A stretch of 64,000 nt of DNA, taken from positions 1,632,001 through 1,696,000 of the forward strand of contig NC_014230.1 in NCBI RefSeq assembly GCF_000196315.1, written 5' to 3'. A program made the translations under genes and the position numbers. The stretch's first letter is position 1. Each line of letters starts with the position of its first letter. The notes under the pieces were generated by a model, which searched no databases, was not told the origin of the DNA, and worked only from the letters and a program-made list of their open reading frames with translations. Shown here piece by piece: positions 16,438 to 23,817 of this stretch. Source of the stretch: Croceibacter atlanticus HTCC2559 (lineage in GTDB: Bacteria; Bacteroidota; Bacteroidia; Flavobacteriales; Flavobacteriaceae).

Positions 16438-17223
16438 ATGAACCTATCCTTAACAAACAAACATGCATTAATCTGCGGAAGTACTGCAGGAATTGGAAAA
16501 GCTACTGCTATTGAACTGGCAAAACTTGGTGCAACCATTACCTTAGTAGCAAGGAATGAAGATAAACTAAAAGCTGTTTTGGCAGAGTTATCTAGGGAGC
16601 AAAAACAAAACCATAATTACCTTGTTGCAGATTTTACAAATCCCGAAACCTTAAGAAAAACAGTAGAAAAAGCAACATCTAAAACTACCTATCATATCTT
16701 GCTTAATAATACTGGCGGACCAAAAGGTGGCCCGATTTATACTGCAGATACAACTGAATTTACAAACGCGTTTCAGCAACACTTAGTGTGTAACCAAATA
16801 CTTACGCAAGCTGTAGTGCCAGGAATGAAAGATGCAGGTTATGGTAGGATAATTAATATTATTTCAACCTCTGTAAAACAACCTATAGATGGTTTAGGCG
16901 TAAGCAACACAATTAGAGGAGCAGTAGCAAGTTGGAGTAAAACTTTAGCTAATGAGCTAGGTCAATTTGGGATAACAGTTAATAATGTATTACCAGGATT
17001 TACTGCTACAGAACGCTTAGATCAGATTGTGACTAACAAGGCTAATAAAGCTAACTCTACAGAAGAAGAAGCTCGCCATGTGATGAAAAGTATTACGCCA
17101 GCAAGACGTTTTGCAGAACCAGAAGAACTTGCCTATGCTGTAGCTTTTCTAGCCAGCCCAAGCGCAAGCTATATTAACGGTATTAATTTACCTGTAGATG
17201 GTGGCCGTACTAAGAGTTTATAA
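16438..17223 (+). CDS. SDR-family protein with degenerate active site
   Basis: A 261-residue short-chain dehydrogenase/reductase. The nucleotide loop reads GSTAGIG (14-20) and the strand-4 motif NNTGG (90-94), not the classical TGxxxGIG and NNAG. The catalytic serine is present (Ser143), but the Tyr and Lys of YxxxK are Ser156 and Arg160 (SNTIR). The tail ends in YINGINLPVDGG, as in classical SDRs. It resembles an SDR subgroup described as beta-ketoacyl-reductase-like with an imperfect tetrad. Position between the aldehyde dehydrogenase and ACMSD suggests a role in the same pathway, but not a standard reductase reaction. I start at ATG 16438; in-frame TTG codons at 16411 and 16414 would add nine residues or fewer. 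Confidence 0.85.
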   Translation: MNLSLTNKHALICGSTAGIGKATAIELAKLGATITLVARNEDKLKAVLAELSREQKQNHNYLVADFTNPETLRKTVEKATSKTTYHILLNNTGGPKGGPIYTADTTEFTNAFQQHLVCNQILTQAVVPGMKDAGYGRIINIISTSVKQPIDGLGVSNTIRGAVASWSKTLANELGQFGITVNNVLPGFTATERLDQIVTNKANKANSTEEEARHVMKSITPARRFAEPEELAYAVAFLASPSASYINGINLPVDGGRTKSL

Positions 17224-17327
17224 AAATTTAATGCTCACTATATTTAGTATTGCAAAAGTATTAAACCAGCAATAGTTTAATATTTCTTTCTTGTTCCAAT
17301 TAACTTTGTATTTTAGTAGGATTACTT

Positions 17328-17386
17328 CGGGCAAGGATAGAGGTGATATCCTCCCATTTTTCTTGGGAGATAAAGCCGATAGCCTG
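17328..17386 (+). ncRNA. Candidate structured RNA upstream of the ACMSD gene
   Basis: A compact, relatively GC-rich island in AT-rich surroundings folds as an outer stem CGGGC (17328-17332) with GCCTG (17382-17386, one G-U). This encloses two hairpins: GGATA/TATCC (17335-17339 with 17347-17351) and CTCCCA/TGGGAG (17351-17356 with 17364-17369; base 17351 can serve only one stem). The linker AAAGCCGATAG (17372-17382) looks conserved-motif-like. A T-run follows at 17388-17393. It ends 50 nt before the ACMSD start. The look recalls the Flavo-1 family of flavobacterial RNAs, but I cannot confirm that; the strand is inferred from the T-run and the downstream gene. Confidence 0.5.
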
Positions 17387-17435
17387 GTTTTTTGTAGCAC
17401 CGCGAAAAAGAAGCCCGCCAAAACAGACTTGAACT

Positions 17436-18524
17436 ATGACTAAACGAAAATTACGCATAAACGGCCATTCACACCTTTTACCATATCCTGAAGAAATTCC
17501 ACAGTTTATGAAGGATAAAGGTATATTTTGGGTAGATAAGGACCGAAAATTTATGCTTCAAAAGGATTGGAGAAGGCCTGTTACCGATTCTAGTTTTTTC
17601 CTTAACGAGAAGTTGGAGTGGATGAACCGTTACAATATAGATCACGCTGTAGTGCTTAACTTATCTCAGCTTTATGGTAATGGGTTACGCGTGGAGGAAA
17701 TGAAGAAAGCGTTGCGTTTTCAGAATGATTTTAATGCAAAGGTACAGCACGATAATCCGTCTAAATTTACATGTGGTTTTGTGGTGCATCCTGGTTTTGT
17801 GCAAGGTGCGCTTTGGGAAATTGAACGCTGTGTAGAAGAACTTGGCTTGCAGCTTTTATGTTTGCCAACGCATTATATGGATACTATAGGAACGTGGCGT
17901 TGTATTTTTGATGAAGAAAATGAGCCAATTTTTGAGTTGGCAAGCAAGTATAATTTAGCGGTTGAAATTCACCCATACGATGGTGAGAAGTTTATACTTT
18001 TAGAGAACACGTCTTGGCGTTTTCACCTTATATGGATGTTGGCACAATGTGCAGATGCCTATCATTTCTTAACTCTAAACGGATATGCAGATAAATACCC
18101 TAATATGCGCACGTGCTTTGCACACGGAGGCCAGTTGGCACAGATAAATTTAGGCCGAAGAATACAAGGATTTGATGGTCGTCCAGATTTGTTTGAAGGT
18201 AAAACACACCCAAGAAAAGCAGTAGGACATAAGAACATTTTCTTTGATACCTTAGTTCACGATACGGGTTCCCTTAAACTTTTGGTAGAAAACCAGAAGC
18301 CAAAGCAGATTATAATGGGCTTAGATGATCCTTACCCGTTAGGAGAAATGGAAAGCGCGGTACAATCTTCTTATCCAGGTAAAATTTTAGATCTCGCACA
18401 AGAACGTGGCATACTAAATGAATCTGAATGTGATGATATATGGGAAAACAATGTTATACAATGGCTTTGTGGAGATGACCAAGATGCTAAGGATAAGTTG
18501 ATGAAACGAATATTGAATGAATAA
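17436..18524 (+). CDS. Amidohydrolase, probable aminocarboxymuconate-semialdehyde decarboxylase
   Basis: A 362-residue amidohydrolase_2 family protein matching ACMSD, which decarboxylates 2-amino-3-carboxymuconate 6-semialdehyde. All expected metal-site residues are visible: His11 and His13 (NGHSH), a His in AVEIHPYDG, a His in CFAHGGQL and an Asp in IMGLDDPYPLGE. It is a little longer than typical bacterial ACMSD (about 335). The neighbouring aldehyde dehydrogenase and RidA deaminase are the next two enzymes of the pathway. 3-hydroxyanthranilate dioxygenase, which makes its substrate, is not in the window. Confidence 0.82.
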   Translation: MTKRKLRINGHSHLLPYPEEIPQFMKDKGIFWVDKDRKFMLQKDWRRPVTDSSFFLNEKLEWMNRYNIDHAVVLNLSQLYGNGLRVEEMKKALRFQNDFNAKVQHDNPSKFTCGFVVHPGFVQGALWEIERCVEELGLQLLCLPTHYMDTIGTWRCIFDEENEPIFELASKYNLAVEIHPYDGEKFILLENTSWRFHLIWMLAQCADAYHFLTLNGYADKYPNMRTCFAHGGQLAQINLGRRIQGFDGRPDLFEGKTHPRKAVGHKNIFFDTLVHDTGSLKLLVENQKPKQIIMGLDDPYPLGEMESAVQSSYPGKILDLAQERGILNESECDDIWENNVIQWLCGDDQDAKDKLMKRILNE

Positions 18525-18538
18525 TTACGATTATTATA

Positions 18539-19069
18539 TTGAAAGCAGTTTTACTTATATTAATATCATTATTGATAAATACATCTTCAAATGTTGTCTG
18601 TTCGTGTGGAATTATTTTAGATGAAGAAGGAGCTAGACGACTTAAAGATAAAATGGATATTATAATCGAAGGCACTGCGATTGAAGTAGTCGATGAGCAA
18701 TTCAATAAGTACTGTACTAATGAAAATGTACGTGTTAGAGTAGATAGAGTTATTAATGGTCCTGATAATTTAAAAGAAATATTAACTAATCAAACATCTG
18801 CAGGTAATTGTATTAAATCTTTAACAATTGGAGAGCAATATATTATAATAGGAAACAAGCTAGCCGTTAAACAATCTAAATTAAATTCTACAAAAGCTCA
18901 CATACCTTTAGAGATTAAAAACTCAATTAAAAATGGAATTAACTTATGTAGAAAAAAGTCTGATGATGAAGAGAAATACTGGAACTGTCTTTATAATGTA
19001 AATACTGTAATTATGACGGATGGTTGCTTAATTGTAGATTCAAAACTTAAGTTCTTTAATTATTTTTAA
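18539..19069 (+). CDS. Secreted Cys-rich protein, possible TIMP/netrin-like (NTR) fold
   Basis: A 176-residue protein with a signal peptide (about 1-20, hydrophobic LLILISLLI) followed directly by CSCGIIL. A Cys-x-Cys at the mature N-terminus, a strand-rich OB-like core (EGTAIEV, VRVRVDRVING) and TSAGNCIKSLTIGEQYIIIG resemble tissue-inhibitor/netrin (NTR) domains. This is a fold-level guess. Four further cysteines could form disulfides. The start is TTG at 18539, 14 nt after ACMSD, and the O-methyltransferase follows 9 nt later, so it may be cotranscribed, though no functional link to tryptophan degradation is evident. Confidence 0.6.
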   Translation: MKAVLLILISLLINTSSNVVCSCGIILDEEGARRLKDKMDIIIEGTAIEVVDEQFNKYCTNENVRVRVDRVINGPDNLKEILTNQTSAGNCIKSLTIGEQYIIIGNKLAVKQSKLNSTKAHIPLEIKNSIKNGINLCRKKSDDEEKYWNCLYNVNTVIMTDGCLIVDSKLKFFNYF

Positions 19070-19078
19070 TTAACCTCA

Positions 19079-19720
19079 ATGCATTTTTTACCTGAAGATT
19101 TAGACGATTATGTTGTAGCACATAGCCAACAAGAACCAAAGTTACTTCAAGATTTAACTCGTGAAACTTGGCAAAAGGTCTTGGCGCCAAGAATGTTAAG
19201 TGGGCATTTTCAAGGTCGTGTGTTAAGTATGATTTCTAAACTTATACAACCAACATCTATTTTAGAAATAGGTACTTACACCGGATATTCTGCTTTATGT
19301 TTAGCAGAAGGTATGTCTAAAGATGCCGTTTTACATACTATCGATATTAATGAGGAGTTGCAAAACTTTCAGCGTAAGTATTTTAATGCTTCTGGTTATG
19401 GTGACCGCATTATTCAACATGTAGGAGATGCTATGGAGATTATTCCAACATTAAATACCACATTCGATTTGGTTTTTATAGACGCAGATAAAGTAAATTA
19501 CCCAAATTACTTTGAGTTGGTCATGCCATTATTAAAATCGGGTGCTGTAATTTTAAGTGATAACGTTTTGTGGACTGGAAAGGTAATTGAACCTTTAAAT
19601 CCTAAAGACAAAGACACAGCTGCACTATTAACATATAACAAATTGCTTAATACAGATGACCGTGTGGAAAGTGTCTTATTACCTATACGCGACGGATTAA
19701 CGGTAACTAGAGTATTATAA
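19079..19720 (+). CDS. Class I SAM-dependent O-methyltransferase
   Basis: A 213-residue member of the caffeoyl-CoA / catechol O-methyltransferase family. The SAM site is ILEIGTYTGYSALCLAEG (about 61-78), and the metal-binding acidic residues lie in VFIDADKVNYPNYFE and ILSDNVLWTGKV. Such enzymes methylate a vicinal phenol hydroxyl in a divalent-metal-dependent way; the substrate is unknown. Position after the kynurenine genes makes a 3-hydroxylated aromatic plausible, but this is inference. The start is ATG at 19079. Confidence 0.88.
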   Translation: MHFLPEDLDDYVVAHSQQEPKLLQDLTRETWQKVLAPRMLSGHFQGRVLSMISKLIQPTSILEIGTYTGYSALCLAEGMSKDAVLHTIDINEELQNFQRKYFNASGYGDRIIQHVGDAMEIIPTLNTTFDLVFIDADKVNYPNYFELVMPLLKSGAVILSDNVLWTGKVIEPLNPKDKDTAALLTYNKLLNTDDRVESVLLPIRDGLTVTRVL

Positions 19721-19770
19721 TTAGAGTAAGTAGTTAATGAAAAGATGCTAAGTAATTACTTAAGCAATTA

Positions 19771-20334
19771 TTACTCACCAAAATACCTTATTAAAAATTG
19801 CTGGTAAGATTTAAAGAATAAGAAGGCTATAACAGTACCAACAAAAGCACCAACCAAAATATCTCCAGGATAGTGTACACCTACATAAATTCGGCTCATT
19901 ATAAAGAGTATAGGCCAAAGGTACATGATATATATCCATTTGTATTTTTCACGTAATGTAAGGACTAAAAAAGTAGTCACTACAAAAGAAGATGAGGCGT
20001 GGCCTGAGAAAAAACTATAATTGTCCGGCGTTTGCAATATGCGAATAACGTCTGCAAGGTCTGTTACATTATTAGGTCTTAAGCGAGCTACAGCAGCTTT
20101 TGTAAAATTTGTAAACGCAAGAGTTGTTGCAAAAGAAGCAACTAAGCTAACTATTGTAAATGCAGCTTTTTTCCAGTGAAATGCTAAGAAGTATAATATA
20201 AAGAATAGGATAAAAAGTGGAACCCAATGCTTAATCTGCGTTACAAAAATCCAAAACGCATCATAATCTTCAATTCCTAAACTGTTAAGATAGACAAACA
20301 ACTCACGATCCCAATTTTTGAGTTGCTCTACCAT
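19771..20334 (-). CDS. PAP2-family phosphatase, membrane
   Basis: A 187-residue integral membrane phosphatase of the PAP2 superfamily with about five hydrophobic segments. The three catalytic motifs are present: KAAVARLRP, FFSGHASSSF and SRIYVGVHYPGD. Likely substrates are undecaprenyl pyrophosphate, phosphatidylglycerophosphate or lipid A phosphates; sequence does not decide. Its ATG shares a base with the stop of tatA (TAATG), so the two are translationally coupled. Confidence 0.9.
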   Translation of the reverse strand: MVEQLKNWDRELFVYLNSLGIEDYDAFWIFVTQIKHWVPLFILFFILYFLAFHWKKAAFTIVSLVASFATTLAFTNFTKAAVARLRPNNVTDLADVIRILQTPDNYSFFSGHASSSFVVTTFLVLTLREKYKWIYIMYLWPILFIMSRIYVGVHYPGDILVGAFVGTVIAFLFFKSYQQFLIRYFGE

Positions 20335-20615
20335 TAAAAGCGGCGTTTTATGGGACCAGTTATCTCATCGATATCATCATTAACCTGGTCTACCTCTTTC
20401 TTTATATCCTTGGTAATGTCTAAATCCATACCGTGTTTTTCGGCACTTTTAGAAATTTCAGATTTAATATCATTTGTAGCACTTTTTATAGAACGTAAAC
20501 CTTGTCCTAAACCTCTGGCAATTTCTGGAATTTTATCTGCTCCAAAAACCATCACGAGGATGAAGATAATAAAGGCAATTTCTGCACCACTAATAAATAA
20601 CGGAAGTATCATCAT
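20334..20615 (-). CDS. tatA: Twin-arginine translocase subunit TatA/TatE
   Basis: A 93-residue TatA-type protein: one N-terminal membrane helix (ISGAEIAFIIFILVMVFGADKIPEIARGLGQG, ending in the FG hinge), then an amphipathic helix (IPEIARGLGQGLRSIKSATNDIKSEI) and a charged tail. I start at ATG 20615 because the TAnnTTTG promoter lies at 20625-20632 and the terminator of the upstream gene overlaps the longer reading frame (to 20666). Forms the pore-forming ring of the Tat system for folded proteins. tatC is not in the window. Confidence 0.9.
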   Translation of the reverse strand: MMILPLFISGAEIAFIIFILVMVFGADKIPEIARGLGQGLRSIKSATNDIKSEISKSAEKHGMDLDITKDIKKEVDQVNDDIDEITGPIKRRF

Positions 20616-20624
20616 AATTATCTG

Positions 20625-20632
20625 CAAATATA
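20625..20632 (-). promoter_or_regulatory. Promoter -7 element of tatA
   Basis: On the minus strand TATATTTG is a perfect TAnnTTTG. It ends 9 nt before the tatA ATG, so the transcript would be leaderless or nearly so. It supports the shorter tatA start. Confidence 0.5.
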
Positions 20633-20648
20633 CGTAGGGAATAGTGCA

Positions 20649-20682
20649 TAAAAAAAAGCACATCAAAGTATTTTAATGTGCT
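20649..20682 (-). terminator. Intrinsic terminator of the M56 gene
   Basis: On the minus strand AGCACATTAAA pairs with TTTGATGTGCT (11 bp with one G-U; 20672-20682 with 20657-20667), with an ATAC loop and a run of T. It lies 24 bp after the M56 stop and separates that operon from tatA. Confidence 0.85.
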
Positions 20683-20705
20683 CCTTAAAAATAAATTTTA
20701 TTTGC

Positions 20706-22397
20706 TTAGCCTTTTTTCAAAGTTACCCTAACTTCACCTGTATTGTTATTTTTAGTAACATCTACACGCTCAATACTGTCTTTATCTAAAGCGTCTACTT
20801 TTTCTTTAGATGATATTTTGCCATCAATAAAGTATGTAATGTCCTTAGAGACAACATTTGGCTTAGCATTACCGTCTTTAAGAATGATTCTAACTTCACC
20901 TGTACCATCGTTTTTTACAACATTTACAGAAGCAATGTGATCTGGCTGTAATGCATCTACATTTGCTTTAGTTACTACTTTTTCATTTATATAGTACACA
21001 ATATCTTGATCGTCTTGATCTGTTTTTACCTCAATAACGTTGTGATTGTTTCCAACGTGATTAGCATTGTCACTAATTACTATAACCTCTTTACTGTTAT
21101 CCTTGATATGAGTTGAATGTGATATAGTGCTATCTACATTTAAAGCTGGCTCAGAGTGTTGTTTAATAGTAACTTTTTGCTCTTTTGTATCTAATTGTAT
21201 GCTGAAGGCTTGAATGCCCTTAGTATTCTTAAAGGCATAATTTTGGGAGTCATCCTTATAATTTATAACAAGTTTTAAAGCAGTAATACGATTTCCCTCG
21301 CGCTTTATATTTTTGAAATTAACCTTAGCGTCATAGGTTGAAAATTTGTCTTCAATTGTTTTTAAATCCTCCTTGGTAGAAACATTCATTACTACAAATT
21401 CAACAAGCTCACGAGAAGAGGTTGCTTTAGAGCGTTGCGTAATTGTAATTAATTCTGTTTTTGGAGATTCACTTTCAGAACTTTCTATATTAGAAGAAGT
21501 TGAAGCAATTGATTGAGTTTCTGAAACTGCTGAGTGTTCTTGAGCAATTGTCTTTACATTAAATGTAAAAATAAAGCCTAGTAATAGTGGAGCTATTAAG
21601 CTCATTTTCCAAAGACTTTTACGGTTTGAAGCTGATTTGTTTAACATAATGATTCGTTTTTTGATGAATGATTGATAAAAATTTGTGGTGATTTCTGGAT
21701 AAGAGTTTCGAGCAGAAGTACGTACCATAGCCAATTGGTAGTCACGTTTACAAATGCTTGTGTCAACTGTACTGCAGTCTGCGAGAAACTCAAGATTTTG
21801 CTCTATGTTATTCTTGTAAACCCAAGCTAAAGGATTAAACCATTGTAATGTTATTAGAAGGTTAGCTAGAATTACATCTAAAGTATGATATTGTTTTACG
21901 TGAATCTCTTCGTGTTTTAATATAAGTGCCAACTCGTTACTACTGTGAAGTGATGGATTGCAAATTATATAATTCAGAAAAGAAAAAGGCGCAATATTGT
22001 CTTGAACTTTAATATAGTTTATGCCATTTTTATTTAAGCTGTTTTTATTAAGAATGAAACGCTTAAGTGAAAAGAGTTGTATTACAAAACGACCGCCAAC
22101 TATAGCTACACCAATACTATAAATAGTAAGAGCAACTAGCCACCAATTAGGTTGAAATCCTTGTTCTGCAATAGGCGTTATATTATTTAGTAAGGTTCCC
22201 TCAAGTGTAACAGGAGCTACATACACAATTTTAGTAATGGTAACTAATGGGATACAGATGGCAGAAATTAATCCACCAATCAAGAAGTAGCGATTGGCTT
22301 TAAAAAGCGTTTCTTTTTGAAGGCATATTCCATATACCAAAACAAACAAACCAATTATAGTGGCACTTTTAAGTAAAAAAAACACAAGCGTATCCAT
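20706..22397 (-). CDS. BlaR1-type M56 family peptidase/sensor
   Basis: A 563-residue membrane protein: N-terminal hydrophobic segments (about 1-115), a gluzincin-type zinc motif HEEIH (162-166) in LILKHEEIHVKQYHTLD, a membrane segment near 265-285, and a long C-terminal region. BlaR1/MecR1 relatives sense a signal and cleave the cognate BlaI repressor. The C-terminus has two related repeats (around 455-510 and 515-563: VYYINEKVVTKANVDAL and ITYFIDGKISSKEKVDAL, each followed by a TGEVR...LK strand). These resemble the TonB-receptor plug motif seen in Bacteroidota M56 proteins. Its start is 2 nt after the blaI stop, so the two are one operon. Confidence 0.88.
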   Translation of the reverse strand: MDTLVFFLLKSATIIGLFVLVYGICLQKETLFKANRYFLIGGLISAICIPLVTITKIVYVAPVTLEGTLLNNITPIAEQGFQPNWWLVALTIYSIGVAIVGGRFVIQLFSLKRFILNKNSLNKNGINYIKVQDNIAPFSFLNYIICNPSLHSSNELALILKHEEIHVKQYHTLDVILANLLITLQWFNPLAWVYKNNIEQNLEFLADCSTVDTSICKRDYQLAMVRTSARNSYPEITTNFYQSFIKKRIIMLNKSASNRKSLWKMSLIAPLLLGFIFTFNVKTIAQEHSAVSETQSIASTSSNIESSESESPKTELITITQRSKATSSRELVEFVVMNVSTKEDLKTIEDKFSTYDAKVNFKNIKREGNRITALKLVINYKDDSQNYAFKNTKGIQAFSIQLDTKEQKVTIKQHSEPALNVDSTISHSTHIKDNSKEVIVISDNANHVGNNHNVIEVKTDQDDQDIVYYINEKVVTKANVDALQPDHIASVNVVKNDGTGEVRIILKDGNAKPNVVSKDITYFIDGKISSKEKVDALDKDSIERVDVTKNNNTGEVRVTLKKG

Positions 22398-22398
22398 A

Positions 22399-22752
22399 TT
22401 ATTTGTTTTCTATGAGGTTAAGAATTTCTCTAAGTTCTTTGGCAGATATTTTTTCTTCCTTAGCAAAAAATGAAACAAGATCTTTATAAGAATTTTCAAA
22501 ATAACCATCCATAGCAGTAGCTAAAAAGGTTTTGCTGTATTGCTCTTTAGTAATTACAGGGAAATATTGATGTGTTTTTCCAAAAGCTTGATGAGCTACG
22601 TAGCCTTTATCTTCTAAGTTTCTCACAATGGTAGAAATGGTGTTATAATGATTTTTTCCGGAGAGTTTAGAAACAATGTCTTTTACAAAGGCACGTTCCA
22701 ACTCCCATAACACCATCATTATATCTTCTTCTTTAGCTGTTAACTTATCCAT
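22399..22752 (-). CDS. BlaI/MecI/CopY-family transcriptional repressor
   Basis: A 117-residue winged-helix repressor starting MDKLTAKEEDIMMVLWELE. The recognition region SGKNHYNTISTIVRNLEDKGYVAH and the C-terminal dimerisation helices (YKDLVSFFAKEEKISAKELREILNLIE) fit the BlaI/MecI family. I choose ATG 22752 over an in-frame TTG at 22773, because the TTG overlaps the -7 promoter element and would precede the transcript start. It is paired with the M56 peptidase and is probably autoregulated through the palindrome at 22780-22815. Confidence 0.92.
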   Translation of the reverse strand: MDKLTAKEEDIMMVLWELERAFVKDIVSKLSGKNHYNTISTIVRNLEDKGYVAHQAFGKTHQYFPVITKEQYSKTFLATAMDGYFENSYKDLVSFFAKEEKISAKELREILNLIENK

Positions 22753-22770
22753 AGTATAAATTTGATAAGA

Positions 22771-22801
22771 CAAACTTAAAACTATTTTTGTAGTTATACA
22801 A
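22771..22801 (-). promoter_or_regulatory. Promoter of the blaI-M56 operon
   Basis: On the minus strand TAAGTTTG (22771-22778) matches TAnnTTTG exactly, and TTG (22799-22801) lies at about the usual -33 distance. Most of the spacer is occupied by the palindrome at 22780-22815, which is the arrangement of a repressor-controlled promoter. Confidence 0.55.
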
Positions 22802-22815
22802 CTATAAAAATAGTT
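22780..22815. promoter_or_regulatory. 36-bp near-perfect palindrome, probable BlaI operator
   Basis: AACTATTTTT at 22780-22789 mirrors AAAAATAGTT at 22806-22815, with the centre TAGTTATACAACTA between. Only one symmetric base pair is mismatched over 36 bp. It overlaps the -33 region and fills the spacer of the blaI promoter. A dyad at the autoregulated promoter is expected of BlaI/MecI dimers, although the half-site is not the classical TACA/TGTA of staphylococci. Confidence 0.7.
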
Positions 22816-22867
22816 ATTTAACTAAATAAGTAGTTTTTGATGTGTTTGATTGTTGTCAATTAGTAGG

Positions 22868-23674
22868 TTAGCCTAAAATATCGTTTAAGACTTTTGCTAA
22901 ACGCAATCCGCTTTTATGAAGTTGTGTTCTTACCAATGGGAAGTTTTCATACATATATTCATAACCAAGCTTATCACCAGAATTTGCAGTTTTGTAAACT
23001 GTTTGAACTAATGCACGAGACTCATTAGCCCAATCTAATACAGTGCCAGCTTGCCATTGTTTAATTTGAGTTTTGGTAAGGTCTTCTCTGTTAGAAGATA
23101 ATTCTGAATAACTCATTTTATAAAAGTCAATCATCTCACTATCCCAAACACGGTGTAGGTTAGAGCCTTCATTAAACCAGCGCACTTGTATATCATTACC
23201 ACCTTTATCTTCAGATCTCCCAGTATGTAATGGTTGGTGTAAGTCTCCTATAAAATGTACTAAAAGTTTCAGGTAAAATGCACGGTCATCTTTAGATAAG
23301 GTTTTGTTTTGCACTTTAGTCATACACTCGTTAATAGCTACAATTATATCACCTTTAGGATTTTTTTCCGCTTCACCATAAGAAGTATCAAAAGGTACAT
23401 TTACATAATGCCAAGGTCCATATGCTCTATATTTTTTGTCGCTTCGTATTTCATCTGCATAGATAGAAACTTCAGCAAGAGAGGTACCGTCTAAAATATC
23501 TTTAATTGCTTTTCTGGCTTTTCTGTTAAGATGTTTAGAGGCAATTTCGCCCACAGCACGATGGCCCGTTTTTCCCCAATCATTTTTAATTTCTAAAGCT
23601 TCAGAAGGCATATTATTTGAAGAAGCAGAGAATGAGGTTAATACAATTAAAGAGAGTATAAGTAGGTATTTCAT
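22868..23674 (-). CDS. S1/P1 nuclease family protein
   Basis: A secreted zinc-dependent single-strand nuclease / 3'-nucleotidase of 268 residues from ATG 23674. The signal peptide is MKYLLILSLIVLTSFSA. Zinc-ligand motifs are all visible: DWGKTGHRAVGEIA (with the conserved Trp), HYVNVP, HFIGDLHQPLHTG, GGNDIQVRW and NLHRVWDSEMI. In P1 the Trp is the mature N-terminus; here some 15 residues separate it from the likely signal cleavage site. An in-frame start at 23695 is possible but adds only MLKIIFK. Role: scavenging phosphate or nucleosides from extracellular nucleic acid. Confidence 0.92.
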   Translation of the reverse strand: MKYLLILSLIVLTSFSASSNNMPSEALEIKNDWGKTGHRAVGEIASKHLNRKARKAIKDILDGTSLAEVSIYADEIRSDKKYRAYGPWHYVNVPFDTSYGEAEKNPKGDIIVAINECMTKVQNKTLSKDDRAFYLKLLVHFIGDLHQPLHTGRSEDKGGNDIQVRWFNEGSNLHRVWDSEMIDFYKMSYSELSSNREDLTKTQIKQWQAGTVLDWANESRALVQTVYKTANSGDKLGYEYMYENFPLVRTQLHKSGLRLAKVLNDILG

Positions 23675-23817
23675 TTTAAATATAATTTTCAGCAAAAATA
23701 AGAAAGCTAAAGTGACCTTAAAGTTAAATAAAGCAATCCTCTAATTTTAATTAATATTTTTGGTATAGCTTTTGATTTTTGATGTAACAATCTATAATAT
23801 ATAACGTCTTATACCCT

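Noticed and set aside
20334-20666. Longer tatA start at 20666.
   Set aside because: It would overlap the terminator of the upstream gene and the promoter at 20625-20632; ATG 20615 fits the TatA helix.
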